Positions 1 through 10,752 of a DNA stretch of 64,000 bases are shown here, one piece after another. A model generated the notes under the pieces. It did not search any database. It was given only the letters and a program-made list of their open reading frames with translations, and had not been told where the DNA came from. The DNA is from Aliivibrio sp. S4MY1 (lineage in GTDB: Bacteria > Pseudomonadota > Gammaproteobacteria > Enterobacterales > Vibrionaceae), in NCBI RefSeq assembly GCF_028765545.1, contig NZ_JARACP010000010.1, positions 1-64,000 on the forward strand, read 5' to 3'. The translations under genes and the position numbers were made by a program. Each line of letters opens with the position of its first letter. The stretch's first letter is position 1.

Positions 1-20
1 GAATCCAGGTATCCCAACCA
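1..20 (+). tRNA. tRNA-Gln, 3' end only (window edge)
   Basis: The first 20 bases read as the 3' half of a glutamine tRNA: the T-arm side GAATCCAGG, the acceptor strand TATCCCA and a genomically encoded CCA end. The match is to the E. coli glutamine tRNAs, which also lie next to ubiF/miaB. The 5' part is outside the window, so the anticodon cannot be read. Confidence 0.75.
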
Positions 21-30
21 TTTTTAAGAA

Positions 31-61
31 AGCTCATCATTAATTTGATGGGCTTTTTTTT
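31..61 (+). terminator. Rho-independent terminator of the tRNA operon
   Basis: A 9-bp stem (31-39 with 46-54, one G-T pair) closes a 6-base loop and is followed by eight T residues. It lies 10 bases after the CCA end of the tRNA and should end the tRNA transcript. Confidence 0.8.
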
Positions 62-124
62 CGTCTGTACTATTCCTCTTAAAATCTCTTCTCACATATC
101 CATGTTCTTTTTATATCACGTAAT

Positions 125-151
125 AAAAAAGGGGGATCAAATGATCACCCT
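125..151 (-). terminator. Terminator downstream of ubiF
   Basis: Read on the minus strand, a stem (130-138 with 143-151, one mismatch) is followed by six T residues at 130-125. It is 55 bases past the ubiF stop codon. Confidence 0.65.
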
Positions 152-205
152 ATCTTGTACAGATTCGCTTTACTCATCCCTAAGCTCTAGCCCTTGATAT
201 TATTT

Positions 206-1363
206 CTATAAACCTAACGCATATTTCAATGCTTGTGTTTTTAACACCCCAGATGAATCGGCTAACTTTAAACCCGCATTTCGTAAAAATTTAACTGGGG
301 GTAAAGAATTACTGAATAAGGTATAAAATAGATCCATACTTGATTGCATCGCTAAATTGTCTATTTTTCGTCTTGATTCGTAAATACGTAACGCTTTATC
401 TGTCTCTGTGCCTTTAGACTCTATTTCTTCCAATAACACCTTTACGTCTTTAAAGCCCAAATTCACACCCTGACCCGCTAAAGGATTAATAGTATGGGCC
501 GCATCACCTAATAAAACACAACGATGTTCAACGTATTTTTGAGCATGTCGACGCGTTAAAGGAAAAGAACCATGTTGTTCTACAGTAAACTCCCCCAACT
601 CTTGTGGAAAATGCGCTTTAATTTCTTTTTCTAACAGAATAGATGTCATAGAAGAGAGTTGTTTAATGCGCTGAGGCGAGTCATACCAAACTAAAGAGCC
701 TTTATTTCCATGTAAAGGCAAGAATGAGCGAGGACCTGAAGGTGTAAACCACTGCCAAGTAATATCCTGTTGTGGTTTTTCTGTTTCAATATTGATCAAC
801 ATGCAGTGCTGACGATAATCCCAAGCTGTAATGCCGATCTTTGCTTTCTGGCGGACATAAGAATTAGCACCATCTGCACCAATAACCCATTTAGTTTTAA
901 TTTTATTGCCATTATCCAGGGTTAGTTCATTGTGCTCACTAAAAAATTCAAGCTCGATGATTTTAGCCGGTGTAACAACCGTTAAATTGTCATAAGAAGA
1001 AAACTCTTGCCATAAACCTAATTGAATCAAACGATTTTCAACGATGAACCCCAGCTGTTCCATATTAAGGGTATCAGAATGAAAACGAGTTCGGCATTCA
1101 GGATGCTCCCAAGTTTCTAAACGCTTATAAGGGCAAACTCTTGTTTTCTTAATATGCTCCCATGCACCTAACTCATTAAGTAAATCAACGGATGATTGAG
1201 AAATAGCAGAAACACGTACATCCATTGATTGGCTATTATCAAAAGAATCCGGAGCTTTATGCTCAATGATAGCAACTTGATACCCTAATTTTGATAAACC
1301 AATAGCAGTCGCCGCTCCTACCATTCCACCACCAACAATGGTGTAATCATATTTTTTCATCAT
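206..1363 (-). CDS. ubiF: 2-octaprenyl-3-methyl-6-methoxy-1,4-benzoquinol hydroxylase UbiF
   Basis: Flavin-dependent monooxygenase that hydroxylates the ring of demethoxyubiquinol, a late step of aerobic ubiquinone synthesis, at the inner face of the cytoplasmic membrane. The 385-residue protein has the N-terminal FAD dinucleotide fold (VGGGMVG, residues about 10-16), the DG motif (GADGAN) and the second FAD motif GDAAHTINPLAGQG near residue 287. The C-terminus LKTQALKYALGL is nearly the E. coli UbiF end, which separates it from the paralogues UbiH and UbiI. The start has two adjacent ATGs with AAGG upstream. It is divergent from miaB, the arrangement found in E. coli. Confidence 0.93.
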   Translation of the reverse strand: MMKKYDYTIVGGGMVGAATAIGLSKLGYQVAIIEHKAPDSFDNSQSMDVRVSAISQSSVDLLNELGAWEHIKKTRVCPYKRLETWEHPECRTRFHSDTLNMEQLGFIVENRLIQLGLWQEFSSYDNLTVVTPAKIIELEFFSEHNELTLDNGNKIKTKWVIGADGANSYVRQKAKIGITAWDYRQHCMLINIETEKPQQDITWQWFTPSGPRSFLPLHGNKGSLVWYDSPQRIKQLSSMTSILLEKEIKAHFPQELGEFTVEQHGSFPLTRRHAQKYVEHRCVLLGDAAHTINPLAGQGVNLGFKDVKVLLEEIESKGTETDKALRIYESRRKIDNLAMQSSMDLFYTLFSNSLPPVKFLRNAGLKLADSSGVLKTQALKYALGL

Positions 1364-1612
1364 CCATAGACCTTATATGAGTCAATTATTTCCTTTATTC
1401 TACCGTGATTTTCACTTAATCAAAATCAATCAGATTGTGCGAATTAACCTTTCTAGCTCAATACGGCCTAATACCCATAAAATATTCAAGGGTGTCTACA
1501 TCTAGTCATTAAGCGCGGAAAGCAGTACAATACGCGCCCTATCCGTTTTGATCGAGCTTGTCTCTCAAAACTGTACCGAATTCTAGTAATAAAATACGAG
1601 TGAAAAAGTTAC

Positions 1613-3037
1613 ATGACTAAGAAACTGCTAATCAAGACCTGGGGCTGCCAGATGAACGAATACGATTCATCTAAAATGGCCGATCTTTTAGGTGCCGCAA
1701 ATGGTTATGAATTAACTGAAGATCCAAAAGAAGCGGATGTTCTGTTGTTAAATACCTGCTCAATTCGTGAAAAAGCTCAAGAAAAAGTTTTTCACCAATT
1801 AGGCCGTTGGAAACATTTAAAAGATAAAAAACCAGACTTAGTGATTGGTGTTGGTGGCTGTGTAGCAACTCAAGAAGGCGACCATATTCGTCAACGCGCT
1901 CCTTATGTTGATGTCATTTTTGGCCCTCAAACGCTTCACCGTTTACCAGAAATGATCAAACAGTCTCAATCAAATGAAAAACCAGTAATGGATATTTCAT
2001 TCCCTGAGATTGAAAAGTTCGATAACCTTCCTGAGCCAAAAGCGGAAGGTGCATCAGCGTTTGTTTCTATCATGGAAGGCTGTTCAAAATACTGTACTTA
2101 CTGCGTAGTTCCTTATACTCGCGGTGAAGAAGTTAGCCGTCCATTAGATGACGTATTATTTGAAATTGCACAACTGGCTGAACAAGGCGTACGTGAAGTA
2201 AACCTATTAGGTCAAAACGTAAATGCTTACCGTGGCCCAACGTATGACGGTGATATCTGTACGTTTGCTGAATTGCTACGTATGGTTGCTTCTATCGATG
2301 GCATCGACCGTATTCGCTTTACAACAAGTCACCCATTAGAGTTTGGTGATGATATTGTCGCGGTATATGAAGATACGCCGGAATTAGTAAGTTTCTTACA
2401 CTTACCTGTTCAAAGTGGTTCTGATCGCATCCTAACAATGATGAAGCGTCCTCATACTGCTATTGAATACAAATCAATTATTCGTAAATTACGTAAAGCT
2501 CGCCCAGATATCTTAATTAGCTCTGATTTTATCGTCGCTTTCCCTGGTGAAACAGATAAAGACTTCCAAGATACAATGAAGCTAATTAAAGACGTTGATT
2601 TCGATATGAGCTACAGCTTTGTTTTCTCTGCTCGTCCTGGAACTCCTGCAGCTGATTATCCATGCGATATTCCTGAGCAAACAAAGAAAGATCGTTTAGC
2701 TGAACTACAACAACAAATTAACTTCCAATCGTCGCGTTACTCTCGTCTAATGCTAGACACTGTACAACGTGCACTTGTAGAAGGTCCGTCAAAACGTAAC
2801 CCAATGGAATTACGTGCTCGTACTGAAAACAACCGCGTAGTTAACTTTATCGGTAGCCCTGATTTAATTGGTCAATTTGTTGATATTCACATTACTGAAT
2901 CATTCACTAACTCTCTACGCGGTAACCTAGTGCGTACAGAAAAAGAAATGGGTTTACGCGTTGCGGTATCTCCAGCAGAGATGATGGAAAAAACACGCCG
3001 TGAAGATGATCTTGGTGTAGGTACTTTTACGCCATAA
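1613..3037 (+). CDS. miaB: tRNA-2-methylthio-N6-dimethylallyladenosine synthase MiaB
   Basis: Radical-SAM methylthiotransferase that adds the 2-methylthio group to i6A37 in tRNAs reading UNN codons. The 474 residues contain three parts: an N-terminal UPF0004 domain with three iron-sulfur cysteines (Cys12, Cys49, Cys83), the radical-SAM motif CSKYCTYC (from about residue 157), and a C-terminal TRAM domain. Length and residue positions match E. coli MiaB. A TACAAT hexamer with a GC-rich discriminator at 1526-1531 may be its -10 box, but I could not find a good -35. The gene is followed by its own terminator, so ybeZ onward is probably transcribed separately. Confidence 0.96.
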   Translation: MTKKLLIKTWGCQMNEYDSSKMADLLGAANGYELTEDPKEADVLLLNTCSIREKAQEKVFHQLGRWKHLKDKKPDLVIGVGGCVATQEGDHIRQRAPYVDVIFGPQTLHRLPEMIKQSQSNEKPVMDISFPEIEKFDNLPEPKAEGASAFVSIMEGCSKYCTYCVVPYTRGEEVSRPLDDVLFEIAQLAEQGVREVNLLGQNVNAYRGPTYDGDICTFAELLRMVASIDGIDRIRFTTSHPLEFGDDIVAVYEDTPELVSFLHLPVQSGSDRILTMMKRPHTAIEYKSIIRKLRKARPDILISSDFIVAFPGETDKDFQDTMKLIKDVDFDMSYSFVFSARPGTPAADYPCDIPEQTKKDRLAELQQQINFQSSRYSRLMLDTVQRALVEGPSKRNPMELRARTENNRVVNFIGSPDLIGQFVDIHITESFTNSLRGNLVRTEKEMGLRVAVSPAEMMEKTRREDDLGVGTFTP

Positions 3038-3065
3038 TGTGACATCCTCAATAAAATCAAAAACT

Positions 3066-3100
3066 AAAAAGATGATTAAGGTTTCTTGATCATCTTTTTT
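3066..3100 (+). terminator. Terminator after miaB
   Basis: A 15-bp stem (3066-3080 with 3085-3099, one G-T pair) with a GTTT loop ends in a T run. The A-tract on the 5' side would also let it work on the other strand. Confidence 0.85.
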
Positions 3101-3181
3101 CTTATTTAACCTTGAGATAATTTATACTTTACCCAATAAATAATAGATAAGCATTTGTAATTAGCATTCTGAGAGGCAATC

Positions 3182-4255
3182 TTGAGCATTAAAACAACCA
3201 AATTAGAGTTGACCTTAGAGCCAGCAGATAATCACCGTTTATCTAGCCTTTGCGGCCCATTTGATGACAATATCAAACACCTTGAACGCCGCTTGGGTGT
3301 CGAAATCAATTATCGAGGCAACGAATTCACCGTCGTTGGTAAACCTCATACTGTTTCAGCCACTATCGACATCCTCAAAGATCTATACGTCGATACTGCC
3401 CCTATAAAAAATCAATACCCTGATATTGAACCAGAACAAATTCATTTAGCGGTGAAAGAGTCGGGGATTTTAGAGCAAGCTAAAGAAGAAGTATCAACCA
3501 TTCCTTACGGAAAAGAGATCTTCATAAAAACCAAGAAAGGCTTAATTAAGCCAAGAACTGAAAATCAAGCACAATATGTAACCAACATAGTCACCCACGA
3601 TATTACTTTTGGTATTGGCCCTGCTGGTACAGGTAAAACCTATCTCGCTGTTGCCGCCGCCGTTGATGCTTTAGAACGCCAAGAAGTTCGTCGTATCCTG
3701 TTAACTCGACCAGCGGTTGAAGCCGGTGAAAAATTAGGATTTTTACCAGGTGATCTTAGCCAAAAGGTTGACCCGTATTTACGCCCTCTTTATGATGCGC
3801 TATTTGAAATGCTTGGCTTTGAGCGTGTTGAGAAACTTATTGAACGTAACGTTATTGAAGTAGCTCCACTTGCTTATATGCGTGGTAGAACCCTTAACGA
3901 TGCCTTTATCATCCTTGATGAAAGTCAAAACACCACCGTAGAACAAATGAAAATGTTCTTAACCCGTATTGGCTTTAATTCACGAGCGGTTATCACAGGG
4001 GATGTAACCCAGATAGATTTACCTCGTGGGGCTAAATCTGGTCTTCGTCATGCCGTTGAAGTTCTTTCTGAAGTCGATGAAATCAGCTTTAATTTCTTTA
4101 TTGCAGATGATGTTGTTCGCCACCCAGTTGTTGCTCGAATTGTAAATGCTTATGAAAAATGGGAAGCAAAAGATCAAAAAGAGCGTAAACTAGAAGAAAT
4201 AGGCAGAAAGCAAGAGCGTGACGCTCGTATGGCTGACGCAGAAAATAATAAGTAA
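3182..4255 (+). CDS. ybeZ: PhoH-like ATPase YbeZ
   Basis: P-loop ATPase of the PhoH family that works with YbeY in rRNA processing and ribosome quality control. Walker A GPAGTGKT is at residues 146-153 and Walker B FIILDES near 241. The N-terminal segment LEPADN..LSSLCGPFDDN matches E. coli YbeZ from its start, so translation must begin at the TTG at 3182. That TTG has GAGAGG five bases upstream and no ATG fits. Length 357 (E. coli 346). It heads a ybeZ-ybeY-corC-lnt run and the gap to ybeY is only 16 bases. The precise biochemical role of the family is still incompletely defined. Confidence 0.93.
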   Translation: MSIKTTKLELTLEPADNHRLSSLCGPFDDNIKHLERRLGVEINYRGNEFTVVGKPHTVSATIDILKDLYVDTAPIKNQYPDIEPEQIHLAVKESGILEQAKEEVSTIPYGKEIFIKTKKGLIKPRTENQAQYVTNIVTHDITFGIGPAGTGKTYLAVAAAVDALERQEVRRILLTRPAVEAGEKLGFLPGDLSQKVDPYLRPLYDALFEMLGFERVEKLIERNVIEVAPLAYMRGRTLNDAFIILDESQNTTVEQMKMFLTRIGFNSRAVITGDVTQIDLPRGAKSGLRHAVEVLSEVDEISFNFFIADDVVRHPVVARIVNAYEKWEAKDQKERKLEEIGRKQERDARMADAENNK

Positions 4256-4271
4256 CACAATCAGGTGAACA

Positions 4272-4733
4272 ATGAGTATTGAACTCGATCTACAAATTGC
4301 ATGTGAAAACGAAAGCGGCTTACCATCAGAAAAAGAACTGATGACGTGGTTAAATGCCGTTATTCCACAGTTTCAACCACAAGCTGAATTAACCATCCGT
4401 ATTGTAGATGAAAAAGAAAGTCATGAATTAAATCACGAATATCGTGGTAAAGATAAGCCAACTAATGTACTTTCATTTCCGTTTGAAGCGCCTCCTGGTA
4501 TTGAAATTGACCTACTTGGTGATTTAATTATTTGTCGCCAAGTTGTTGAGAGCGAAGCCATTGAACAAAATAAGCCATTATTAGCACATTGGGCTCATAT
4601 GGTTGTACATGGTAGTCTGCATCTGCTAGGTTATGACCATATCGAAGATGATGAAGCTGAAGAGATGGAATCACTCGAAACCGAATTAATGCAAGGTATG
4701 GGATTTGAAGACCCATACATTGCTGAGAAATAA
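4272..4733 (+). CDS. ybeY: Endoribonuclease/rRNA maturation factor YbeY
   Basis: Single-strand-specific metalloendoribonuclease needed for 16S rRNA 3'-end maturation and 70S quality control. The zinc motif HxxxHxxxxxxGYDH is visible as [11 protein letters not shown] near residue 114-124, preceded by HMVV. The 153-residue length is normal for the family. An AGGTG Shine-Dalgarno precedes the ATG. It follows ybeZ by 16 bases, as in most gammaproteobacteria, and the two proteins are known partners. Confidence 0.95.
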   Translation: MSIELDLQIACENESGLPSEKELMTWLNAVIPQFQPQAELTIRIVDEKESHELNHEYRGKDKPTNVLSFPFEAPPGIEIDLLGDLIICRQVVESEAIEQNKPLLAHWAHMVVHGSLHLLGYDHIEDDEAEEMESLETELMQGMGFEDPYIAEK

Positions 4734-4800
4734 CCACGGGATAATCCGTAGTTACTAATGTGCGCTATCCACATTGATAGCATTTACTTTAAAAGAAGCC

Positions 4801-5679
4801 ATGAACGACGAAAATTCACAGAATACAGAAGGTCCGAGTAGAAAGTCCTTCTTAGGACGCCTTTCACAATTTTTCCAAGGAGAGCCTAAAGATCGCCAAG
4901 ACCTAGTTGATGCATTTAGAGACTCTGAAGAAAATGAAGTTATCGACCATGACACCCGAGACATGCTTGAGGGTGTAATGGAAATAGCAGAAATGAGAGT
5001 AAGAGACATTATGTTACCTCGCTCTCAAATGGTTACGGTCGAGAAAACTCAAGACCTTGAATCACTGATAGCAACCATCATTGAAGCGTCTCACTCACGC
5101 TACCCAGTGATCAGTGAAGACAAAGACCATGTTGAAGGTATACTCCTTGCGAAGGACTTACTAAGATACTTAGGCTCTGACTGTGAAGCCTTTGAAATAG
5201 AGCAAGTTATTAGACCTGCTGTTGTAGTACCAGAAAGCAAACGTGTTGATAAGCTTTTAAAAGAGTTTAGAGAAGAACGTTACCACATGGCCATTGTAGT
5301 TGATGAGTTTGGTGGGGTTTCTGGTCTTGTTACTATCGAAGATATTCTTGAAGAAATCGTTGGTGACATTGAAGATGAATTTGATGACGAAGAAGAAAAA
5401 GACATTCGTCAGTTAAGTAAACATACCTTTGCGGTAAAAGCCTTAACTGAAATTGAAGACTTTAATGACGCGTTTTCAACTAACTTCAGCGACGAAGAAA
5501 TAGATACTGTTGGCGGACTAGTATTAACTGGTTTCGGTCATTTACCAGAAAGTGGTGAAACGATTGAAATTTCAGGTTTTACATTCAAAGTCACTGCTGC
5601 TGACAACCGTCGAATTATTCAACTTCAAGTAACGATTCCTGATAAAGAATCGGAATATAAAGAACCTGAAGCAGAATAA
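4801..5679 (+). CDS. corC: CorC/YbeX CBS-domain protein (magnesium/cobalt efflux family)
   Basis: Cytosolic HlyC/CorC-family protein with two CBS domains (about residues 65-190) and a C-terminal CorC_HlyC domain. In Salmonella CorC is linked to Mg2+/Co2+ efflux with CorA. In E. coli YbeX is linked to ribosome metabolism alongside YbeY/YbeZ. There is no DUF21 membrane domain. An in-frame TTG at 4774 would add nine residues, but the ATG at 4801 has AAAAGAAG upstream and aligns with the E. coli start, giving 292 residues (E. coli 292). The body is close to E. coli: [12 protein letters not shown]-like and [19 protein letters not shown] segments. Confidence 0.92.
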   Translation: MNDENSQNTEGPSRKSFLGRLSQFFQGEPKDRQDLVDAFRDSEENEVIDHDTRDMLEGVMEIAEMRVRDIMLPRSQMVTVEKTQDLESLIATIIEASHSRYPVISEDKDHVEGILLAKDLLRYLGSDCEAFEIEQVIRPAVVVPESKRVDKLLKEFREERYHMAIVVDEFGGVSGLVTIEDILEEIVGDIEDEFDDEEEKDIRQLSKHTFAVKALTEIEDFNDAFSTNFSDEEIDTVGGLVLTGFGHLPESGETIEISGFTFKVTAADNRRIIQLQVTIPDKESEYKEPEAE

Positions 5680-5685
5680 TGCAAT

Positions 5686-5710
5686 CAGCCACTGACATCC
5701 TCAGTGGCTG
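5686..5710 (+). terminator. Hairpin between corC and lnt
   Basis: A perfect 10-bp stem (5686-5695 with 5701-5710) with loop CATCC lies 7 bases past the corC stop. The following sequence is only weakly T-rich, so it may be a leaky terminator or an mRNA-stabilising hairpin that partly separates lnt. Confidence 0.5.
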
Positions 5711-5774
5711 AACTTTATCTAACTTATACAGACTAACTCTCTTTCGCTACCTACATTTATTTGAGTTATAGCCA

Positions 5775-7280
5775 ATGCCTTTACTTTCTCACTACGCCAC
5801 CCGTCTTCTTATTGCTCTGCTTTCAGGCGCAAGCGCTACCCTTGCTTTTGCTCCCTACTCTTTATGGCCTTTTGCTTTTATTGCCCCTTTACTTCTTTTA
5901 TTGCTATTGCATAAACAAACAACAAAAAAAGCAACGTGGTTGGGTTTTGTTTGGGGTTTAGGTTACTTTGGTGCAGGTGTGAGTTGGGTTCATGTCAGTA
6001 TCGACAACTTTGGTGGCATGCCAGTCGCTGCCAGCCTATTCTTAATGATAGGGTTAATCAGCTACCTTTCGTTATATCCCATGCTATTCTCGTTTCTTTT
6101 ACAACGAATTTTTAGCAACCATAAGCTAACGAAATACTTATTGGCCGCTCCGGCGCTTTGGCTTGTCACCGATTGGCTACGTGGTTGGGTATTTACAGGA
6201 TTCCCATGGTTATGGCTAGGTTACAGTCAAATAGATAGCCCACTGTCTGCTTGGGGCCCAATATTTGGTGTAGAAGGCATAACACTAATGATCCTGATTT
6301 CTGTGGGGGCAATGGTATACAGCCTTCTGGAAAAAAAATGGACTTTGCTTTTAATCCCAGCAGTCATCATTGCCAGCTCTTTTGCCACCAAACCATTTGA
6401 TTGGGTTACACCTCAATCAGATAAAGCAACAAAAGTAGCGCTAATCCAAGGAAATGTTAACCAAGCAATTAAGTGGCTGCCTAGCGAACGCTGGCCTACT
6501 ATTATGAAATATATGGATTTAACCCGTAAAAATTGGGATGCCGATGTTATCGTATGGCCTGAAGCCGCGATACCAGCACTGGAAATTGAAATCCCTAGTT
6601 TTCTACGTAATTTAGATAGTGCAGCATCAATGAACAACAGCACGGTAATCACTGGCATTGTCGGCCAAAGCCCTACCGGTAATTTCTACAACAATATTAT
6701 TTCATTAGGCGTTAATGGAACAAATGGCTACGATTACACGCAGCAACCAAGGTACAGCAAACACCATTTACTTCCATTTGGTGAATTTGTTCCTTTTGAA
6801 AACTTATTACGCCCTATCGCACCAATCTTTAACCTGCCAATGTCATCATTCAGTCGTGGTGATTATATTCAACCCAACATGGAAGCCAGCGGCACACAAT
6901 TAGCCCCTGCATTATGCTACGAAATCGTTTATGGCGAACAGGTCAGAGAAAACATTACACCACAAACTGATTATATTTTAACCCTATCTAATGATGCATG
7001 GTTTGGTACTTCTATTGGCCCACTGCAACACATGGAAATGGCTCAAATGCGAGCTTTAGAGATAGGAAAGCCTGTTATTCGCTCAACAAATAACGGCGTA
7101 ACGGCAATCACAGATCATAAAGGCAATATAACGAAACAAATTCCTCAGTTCACTACCGCTGTATTGCGAGGCGAAGTAATACCAACCATAGGTACAACGC
7201 CATATCGTTACTGGGGTTCATGGCCTTTATACCTATTAGTCTTTTTATCTTTACTTCTTGCTTGGCGTAAAAGAATCTAA
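5775..7280 (+). CDS. lnt: Apolipoprotein N-acyltransferase Lnt
   Basis: Integral inner-membrane enzyme that transfers an acyl chain to the alpha-amino group of the lipid-modified cysteine, the last step of lipoprotein maturation. About six hydrophobic segments in residues 1-200 are followed by a periplasmic nitrilase domain and a last membrane helix near the C-terminus. The Glu-Lys-Cys triad is visible in WPEAAIP (near 262), KHHLLPFGE (near 328) and PALCYEI (near 381). Length 501 (E. coli 512). Substrates encoded nearby include LptE, RlpA, YajG and ApbE. Confidence 0.95.
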   Translation: MPLLSHYATRLLIALLSGASATLAFAPYSLWPFAFIAPLLLLLLLHKQTTKKATWLGFVWGLGYFGAGVSWVHVSIDNFGGMPVAASLFLMIGLISYLSLYPMLFSFLLQRIFSNHKLTKYLLAAPALWLVTDWLRGWVFTGFPWLWLGYSQIDSPLSAWGPIFGVEGITLMILISVGAMVYSLLEKKWTLLLIPAVIIASSFATKPFDWVTPQSDKATKVALIQGNVNQAIKWLPSERWPTIMKYMDLTRKNWDADVIVWPEAAIPALEIEIPSFLRNLDSAASMNNSTVITGIVGQSPTGNFYNNIISLGVNGTNGYDYTQQPRYSKHHLLPFGEFVPFENLLRPIAPIFNLPMSSFSRGDYIQPNMEASGTQLAPALCYEIVYGEQVRENITPQTDYILTLSNDAWFGTSIGPLQHMEMAQMRALEIGKPVIRSTNNGVTAITDHKGNITKQIPQFTTAVLRGEVIPTIGTTPYRYWGSWPLYLLVFLSLLLAWRKRI

Positions 7281-7292
7281 TTGAGTTCTATC

Positions 7293-7326
7293 GGTCTGTA
7301 TCTATTAATTGAGATACAGACCTTTC
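7293..7326. terminator. Terminator between lnt and ybeL
   Basis: A perfect 11-bp stem (7293-7303 with 7312-7322) with an 8-base loop lies between the converging ends of lnt and ybeL. Only a short T run follows on the plus strand, so strength is uncertain. Confidence 0.6.
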
Positions 7327-7347
7327 TGCTTTAGCCAATAAGCTCAG

Positions 7348-7830
7348 CTATGGCTTAAGAGATACTCGGGTAAACTCTTCATTCTCACAATGCGTACAAG
7401 GCTGAATAATTTGTGCGTGATTAAATTGCTCACGATGACCACACTTCTCGCAAACCAAAATACCAAGCCCTACGACTTCACCTGCCTGATAAACGCCCTG
7501 ATGTGCTAAGTCATCAAACATCTCATGCCATTCAACTTGTGTTTTATCGGTTATTTCAAGCAAACCGTGCCAAATAGAATCAGAGATTAATCGATAAAAA
7601 GGAGAATCAGGGAATGTTGTTTTGCTCTTTTCGTAATTCTGAGCAAACTCCTTCATGTCTCGTTTTACATAACTTGAAATTAAAGCCAATTCATCTTTGG
7701 TCATATCAGAAGCAGCGTCCACCACTTCTTCGGATGATTTAGCCCAGTGTTCAAATTCTTCAGGGCTTCTTTCTAACACATTCATTACGCGCTCTAAGAC
7801 GGCGTTATAACCTGTTTTTTGCTTAGACAT
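7348..7830 (-). CDS. ybeL: YbeL-family zinc-ribbon protein (DUF1451)
   Basis: Protein of unknown function, recognised by similarity to E. coli YbeL (160 residues here and in E. coli). The N-terminal 110 residues are charged and helical. The C-terminus carries a zinc ribbon with CxxC (CEKCGH) and a second CxxC (CTHCEN) about 20 residues later. The conserved segment GVYQAGEVVGLGxLVCEKC is diagnostic of the family. E. coli ybeL lies close to leuS, the same neighbourhood as here. An AGGTGAC Shine-Dalgarno precedes the ATG. Cytoplasmic. Confidence 0.88.
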   Translation of the reverse strand: MSKQKTGYNAVLERVMNVLERSPEEFEHWAKSSEEVVDAASDMTKDELALISSYVKRDMKEFAQNYEKSKTTFPDSPFYRLISDSIWHGLLEITDKTQVEWHEMFDDLAHQGVYQAGEVVGLGILVCEKCGHREQFNHAQIIQPCTHCENEEFTRVSLKP

Positions 7831-7996
7831 AAGTCACCTCCAAGAATTCGCTAGATTTATATAGCGAAGAGTGAGTTAAAGGTTATCAGGTCGCTTGAGT
7901 ATAAGCGCTCCATTAGTTATTCTATGCCGATCAAGTATTATCTGATCAAACCGATCTCACATTTTTTGTGATCCACTGACATAACTGGGTAAATCG

Positions 7997-10573
7997 ATGC
8001 AAGAACAATATAATCCACAGGATCTTGAACAAAAGATCCAAAAACATTGGGACGACAACAAAACGTTTGTTGTGACTGAAGACGCAAGCAAAGAAAAATT
8101 CTATTGCCTCTCAATGTTCCCATACCCAAGTGGTCGTCTACACATGGGTCACGTTCGTAACTACACCATCGGTGATGTGGTTTCTCGCTATCAGCGCCTA
8201 CAAGGCAAAAACGTAATGCAACCTATCGGTTGGGATGCGTTTGGTCTTCCTGCTGAAAATGCAGCGGTAAAAAATAAAACAGCGCCTGCACCGTGGACTT
8301 ACGAAAACATCGAATACATGAAAAACCAGCTTAAACTATTAGGCTTTGGTTACGATTGGAACCGTGAATTTGCAACCTGTACGCCTGAGTACTACCGTTG
8401 GGAACAAGAGTTCTTCACTAAACTATACAACAAAGGTTTAGTTTACAAAAAAACGTCTTCTGTGAACTGGTGTCCAAATGACCAAACGGTTCTTGCAAAC
8501 GAACAAGTTGAAGACGGTTGTTGTTGGCGTTGTGATACCCCTGTTGAACAAAAGAAAATTCCACAGTGGTTCATTAAAATCACAGAATACGCACAAGAGC
8601 TTCTTGATGACCTAGATAATCTTGATGGTTGGCCTGAAATGGTTAAAACCATGCAACGTAACTGGATTGGTCGTTCTGAAGGTGTAGAGTTATCTTTTGC
8701 TGTTAACGGCGAAGAAGCACCTTTAGAAGTATATACCACACGTCCAGATACGCTAATGGGTGTTACTTACGTTGGCATCGCAGCAGGTCATCCTCTTGCT
8801 GAAAAAGCGGCGGCAACTAACCCTGAGCTATTCGCTTTCACTGAAGAGTGTCGCAATACTAAAGTTGCCGAAGCTGAATTAGCAACGATGGAAAAGAAAG
8901 GTATGGATACTGGCCTACGTGCTATCCACCCTCTTAATGGTCGTGAAGTGCCAATCTATGTAGCAAACTTCGTATTAATGGATTACGGCACAGGTGCAGT
9001 AATGGCCGTTCCTGCTCACGATCAACGTGACTTCGAATTCGCAACTAAATACAATTTGGATATTATTCCAGTAATCAAGCCTGAAGATGGTTCTGATGTA
9101 GACGTTTCTGAAGCGGCTTACACTGAAAAAGGCGTTCTGTTTGATTCTGGTGAATTCGACGGCCTTGCTTTCCAAGAGGCATTTGATGCAATCGCTGCGA
9201 AACTAGAAGCAGAAGGTAAAGGCAAGAAAACAGTAAACTTCCGTCTACGTGACTGGGGTGTTTCTCGCCAACGTTACTGGGGTGCTCCAATCCCAATGGT
9301 AACAACTGAAGATGGTGAAGTTCACCCAGTACCAGCAGATCAACTACCAGTTATTCTTCCTGAAGATGTGGTAATGGATGGCGTGACTAGCCCTATCAAA
9401 GCTGATAAAGAATGGGCAAAAACGACATTCAACGGCGAACCAGCACTACGTGAAACAGACACCTTTGATACCTTCATGGAATCATCTTGGTACTATGCAC
9501 GTTACTGTTCACCACAAGCTGACGATATTCTAGACCCAGAAAAAGCAAACTACTGGTTACCAGTAGACCAATACGTTGGTGGTATCGAACACGCATGTAT
9601 GCACCTTCTTTACTCTCGCTTCTTCCATAAGCTTCTACGTGATGCGGGTTATGTAAATTCTGACGAACCATTCAAGCAGCTTTTATGTCAAGGTATGGTA
9701 CTTGCAGATGCATTTAGCCACACCAATGAAAAAGGCACAAAAGAGTGGATCGCACCAACAGATGTAACGATTGAGCGTGACACAAAAGGTCGTATCGAGA
9801 AAGCAATCGACAACCAAGGCCGTAATGTTGAGCACTCAGGCATGATCAAAATGTCTAAGTCTAAAAACAACGGTATTGACCCTCAAGAGATGGTTGATAA
9901 GTTTGGTGCTGATACAGTACGTCTATTCATGATGTTTGCAGCACCTGCTGATATGACTCTAGAATGGCAAGAATCAGGCGTTGAAGGCGCAAGTCGTTTC
10001 CTTAAGCGTGTATGGAAATTAGTTCACGAGCACACAACAAAAGGCGCAACTGACGCGTTAGATGTTGCCGCTCTTTCTGGTGACCAAAAAGCACTACGCC
10101 GTGATGTTCACAAAACGATTGCAAAAGTAAGTGATGATATTGGCCGCCGTCAAACATTCAACACTGCGATTGCTGCAATCATGGAATTGATGAACAAGCT
10201 TAATAAAGCACCTCAAGGATCAGCACAAGATCGTGCCCTTCTTGATGAAGCGCTAAAAGCGGTTGTTGTTATGCTTTACCCTATGACACCACATGCAAGC
10301 TTTGCAATGTGGGACGCATTAGGTGAATCGAACATCGATACAGCAGCATGGCCAACATTTGACGAAAAAGCACTTGTTGAAGATGAAAAAACTATCGTTG
10401 TTATGATCAACGGTAAGTTACGTGCAAAACTGATCGTTGCTGCAGATGCAACTGAAGAGCAAGTTAAAGAGCTTGGTCTAAAAGATGAAAACGCAATCAA
10501 GTTCCTAGATGGTTTAACGATTCGTAAAGTAATCTATGTACCTGGTAAACTGTTAAATATCGTAGCTAACTAA
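7997..10573 (+). CDS. leuS: Leucyl-tRNA synthetase
   Basis: Class Ia aminoacyl-tRNA synthetase that charges tRNA-Leu and edits mischarged norvaline and isoleucine. The HIGH signature is HMGH at residues 49-52 and the KMSKS loop is KMSKSKNNG near residue 618. Between them lie the CP1 editing domain (TTRPDTLMG near 247) and zinc-binding cysteines (CPNDQ..CCWRC). Length 858 (E. coli 860). A 166-base gap divides it from divergent ybeL. It heads the leuS-lptE-holA block, although hairpins after leuS suggest partial termination. Confidence 0.97.
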   Translation: MQEQYNPQDLEQKIQKHWDDNKTFVVTEDASKEKFYCLSMFPYPSGRLHMGHVRNYTIGDVVSRYQRLQGKNVMQPIGWDAFGLPAENAAVKNKTAPAPWTYENIEYMKNQLKLLGFGYDWNREFATCTPEYYRWEQEFFTKLYNKGLVYKKTSSVNWCPNDQTVLANEQVEDGCCWRCDTPVEQKKIPQWFIKITEYAQELLDDLDNLDGWPEMVKTMQRNWIGRSEGVELSFAVNGEEAPLEVYTTRPDTLMGVTYVGIAAGHPLAEKAAATNPELFAFTEECRNTKVAEAELATMEKKGMDTGLRAIHPLNGREVPIYVANFVLMDYGTGAVMAVPAHDQRDFEFATKYNLDIIPVIKPEDGSDVDVSEAAYTEKGVLFDSGEFDGLAFQEAFDAIAAKLEAEGKGKKTVNFRLRDWGVSRQRYWGAPIPMVTTEDGEVHPVPADQLPVILPEDVVMDGVTSPIKADKEWAKTTFNGEPALRETDTFDTFMESSWYYARYCSPQADDILDPEKANYWLPVDQYVGGIEHACMHLLYSRFFHKLLRDAGYVNSDEPFKQLLCQGMVLADAFSHTNEKGTKEWIAPTDVTIERDTKGRIEKAIDNQGRNVEHSGMIKMSKSKNNGIDPQEMVDKFGADTVRLFMMFAAPADMTLEWQESGVEGASRFLKRVWKLVHEHTTKGATDALDVAALSGDQKALRRDVHKTIAKVSDDIGRRQTFNTAIAAIMELMNKLNKAPQGSAQDRALLDEALKAVVVMLYPMTPHASFAMWDALGESNIDTAAWPTFDEKALVEDEKTIVVMINGKLRAKLIVAADATEEQVKELGLKDENAIKFLDGLTIRKVIYVPGKLLNIVAN

Positions 10574-10601
10574 TATTAACCAGTTAGTACTATTTAAACG
10601 T

Positions 10602-10636
10602 AAAAAGTAATTTGAACCTTTTATCAGATTACTTTT
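10602..10636 (+). terminator. First hairpin after leuS
   Basis: AAAAGTAAT pairs with ATTACTTTT across a 16-base loop, 30 bases past the leuS stop, with a T-rich 3' side. It is a weak terminator candidate directly before a stronger hairpin. Confidence 0.4.
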
Positions 10637-10643
10637 CTATTTA

Positions 10644-10671
10644 AAGCATAAGCGGATAGCCGCTTATGCTT
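10644..10671 (+). terminator. Second, stronger hairpin after leuS
   Basis: A perfect 12-bp stem (10644-10655 with 10660-10671) with loop ATAG. The downstream sequence has only short T runs, so it may terminate incompletely or stabilise the leuS mRNA end before lptE. Confidence 0.5.
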
Positions 10672-10752
10672 ATTTAACTGCTTTATTTTGAAACGACAAA
10701 TTAATTAGAACAGTTAAATAAGCATTCTTACACCACTTGAGGGAGTTACTCG

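Noticed and set aside
4774-4800. TTG start nine codons upstream for corC
   Set aside because: The ATG at 4801 has a good Shine-Dalgarno and aligns with the E. coli N-terminus.
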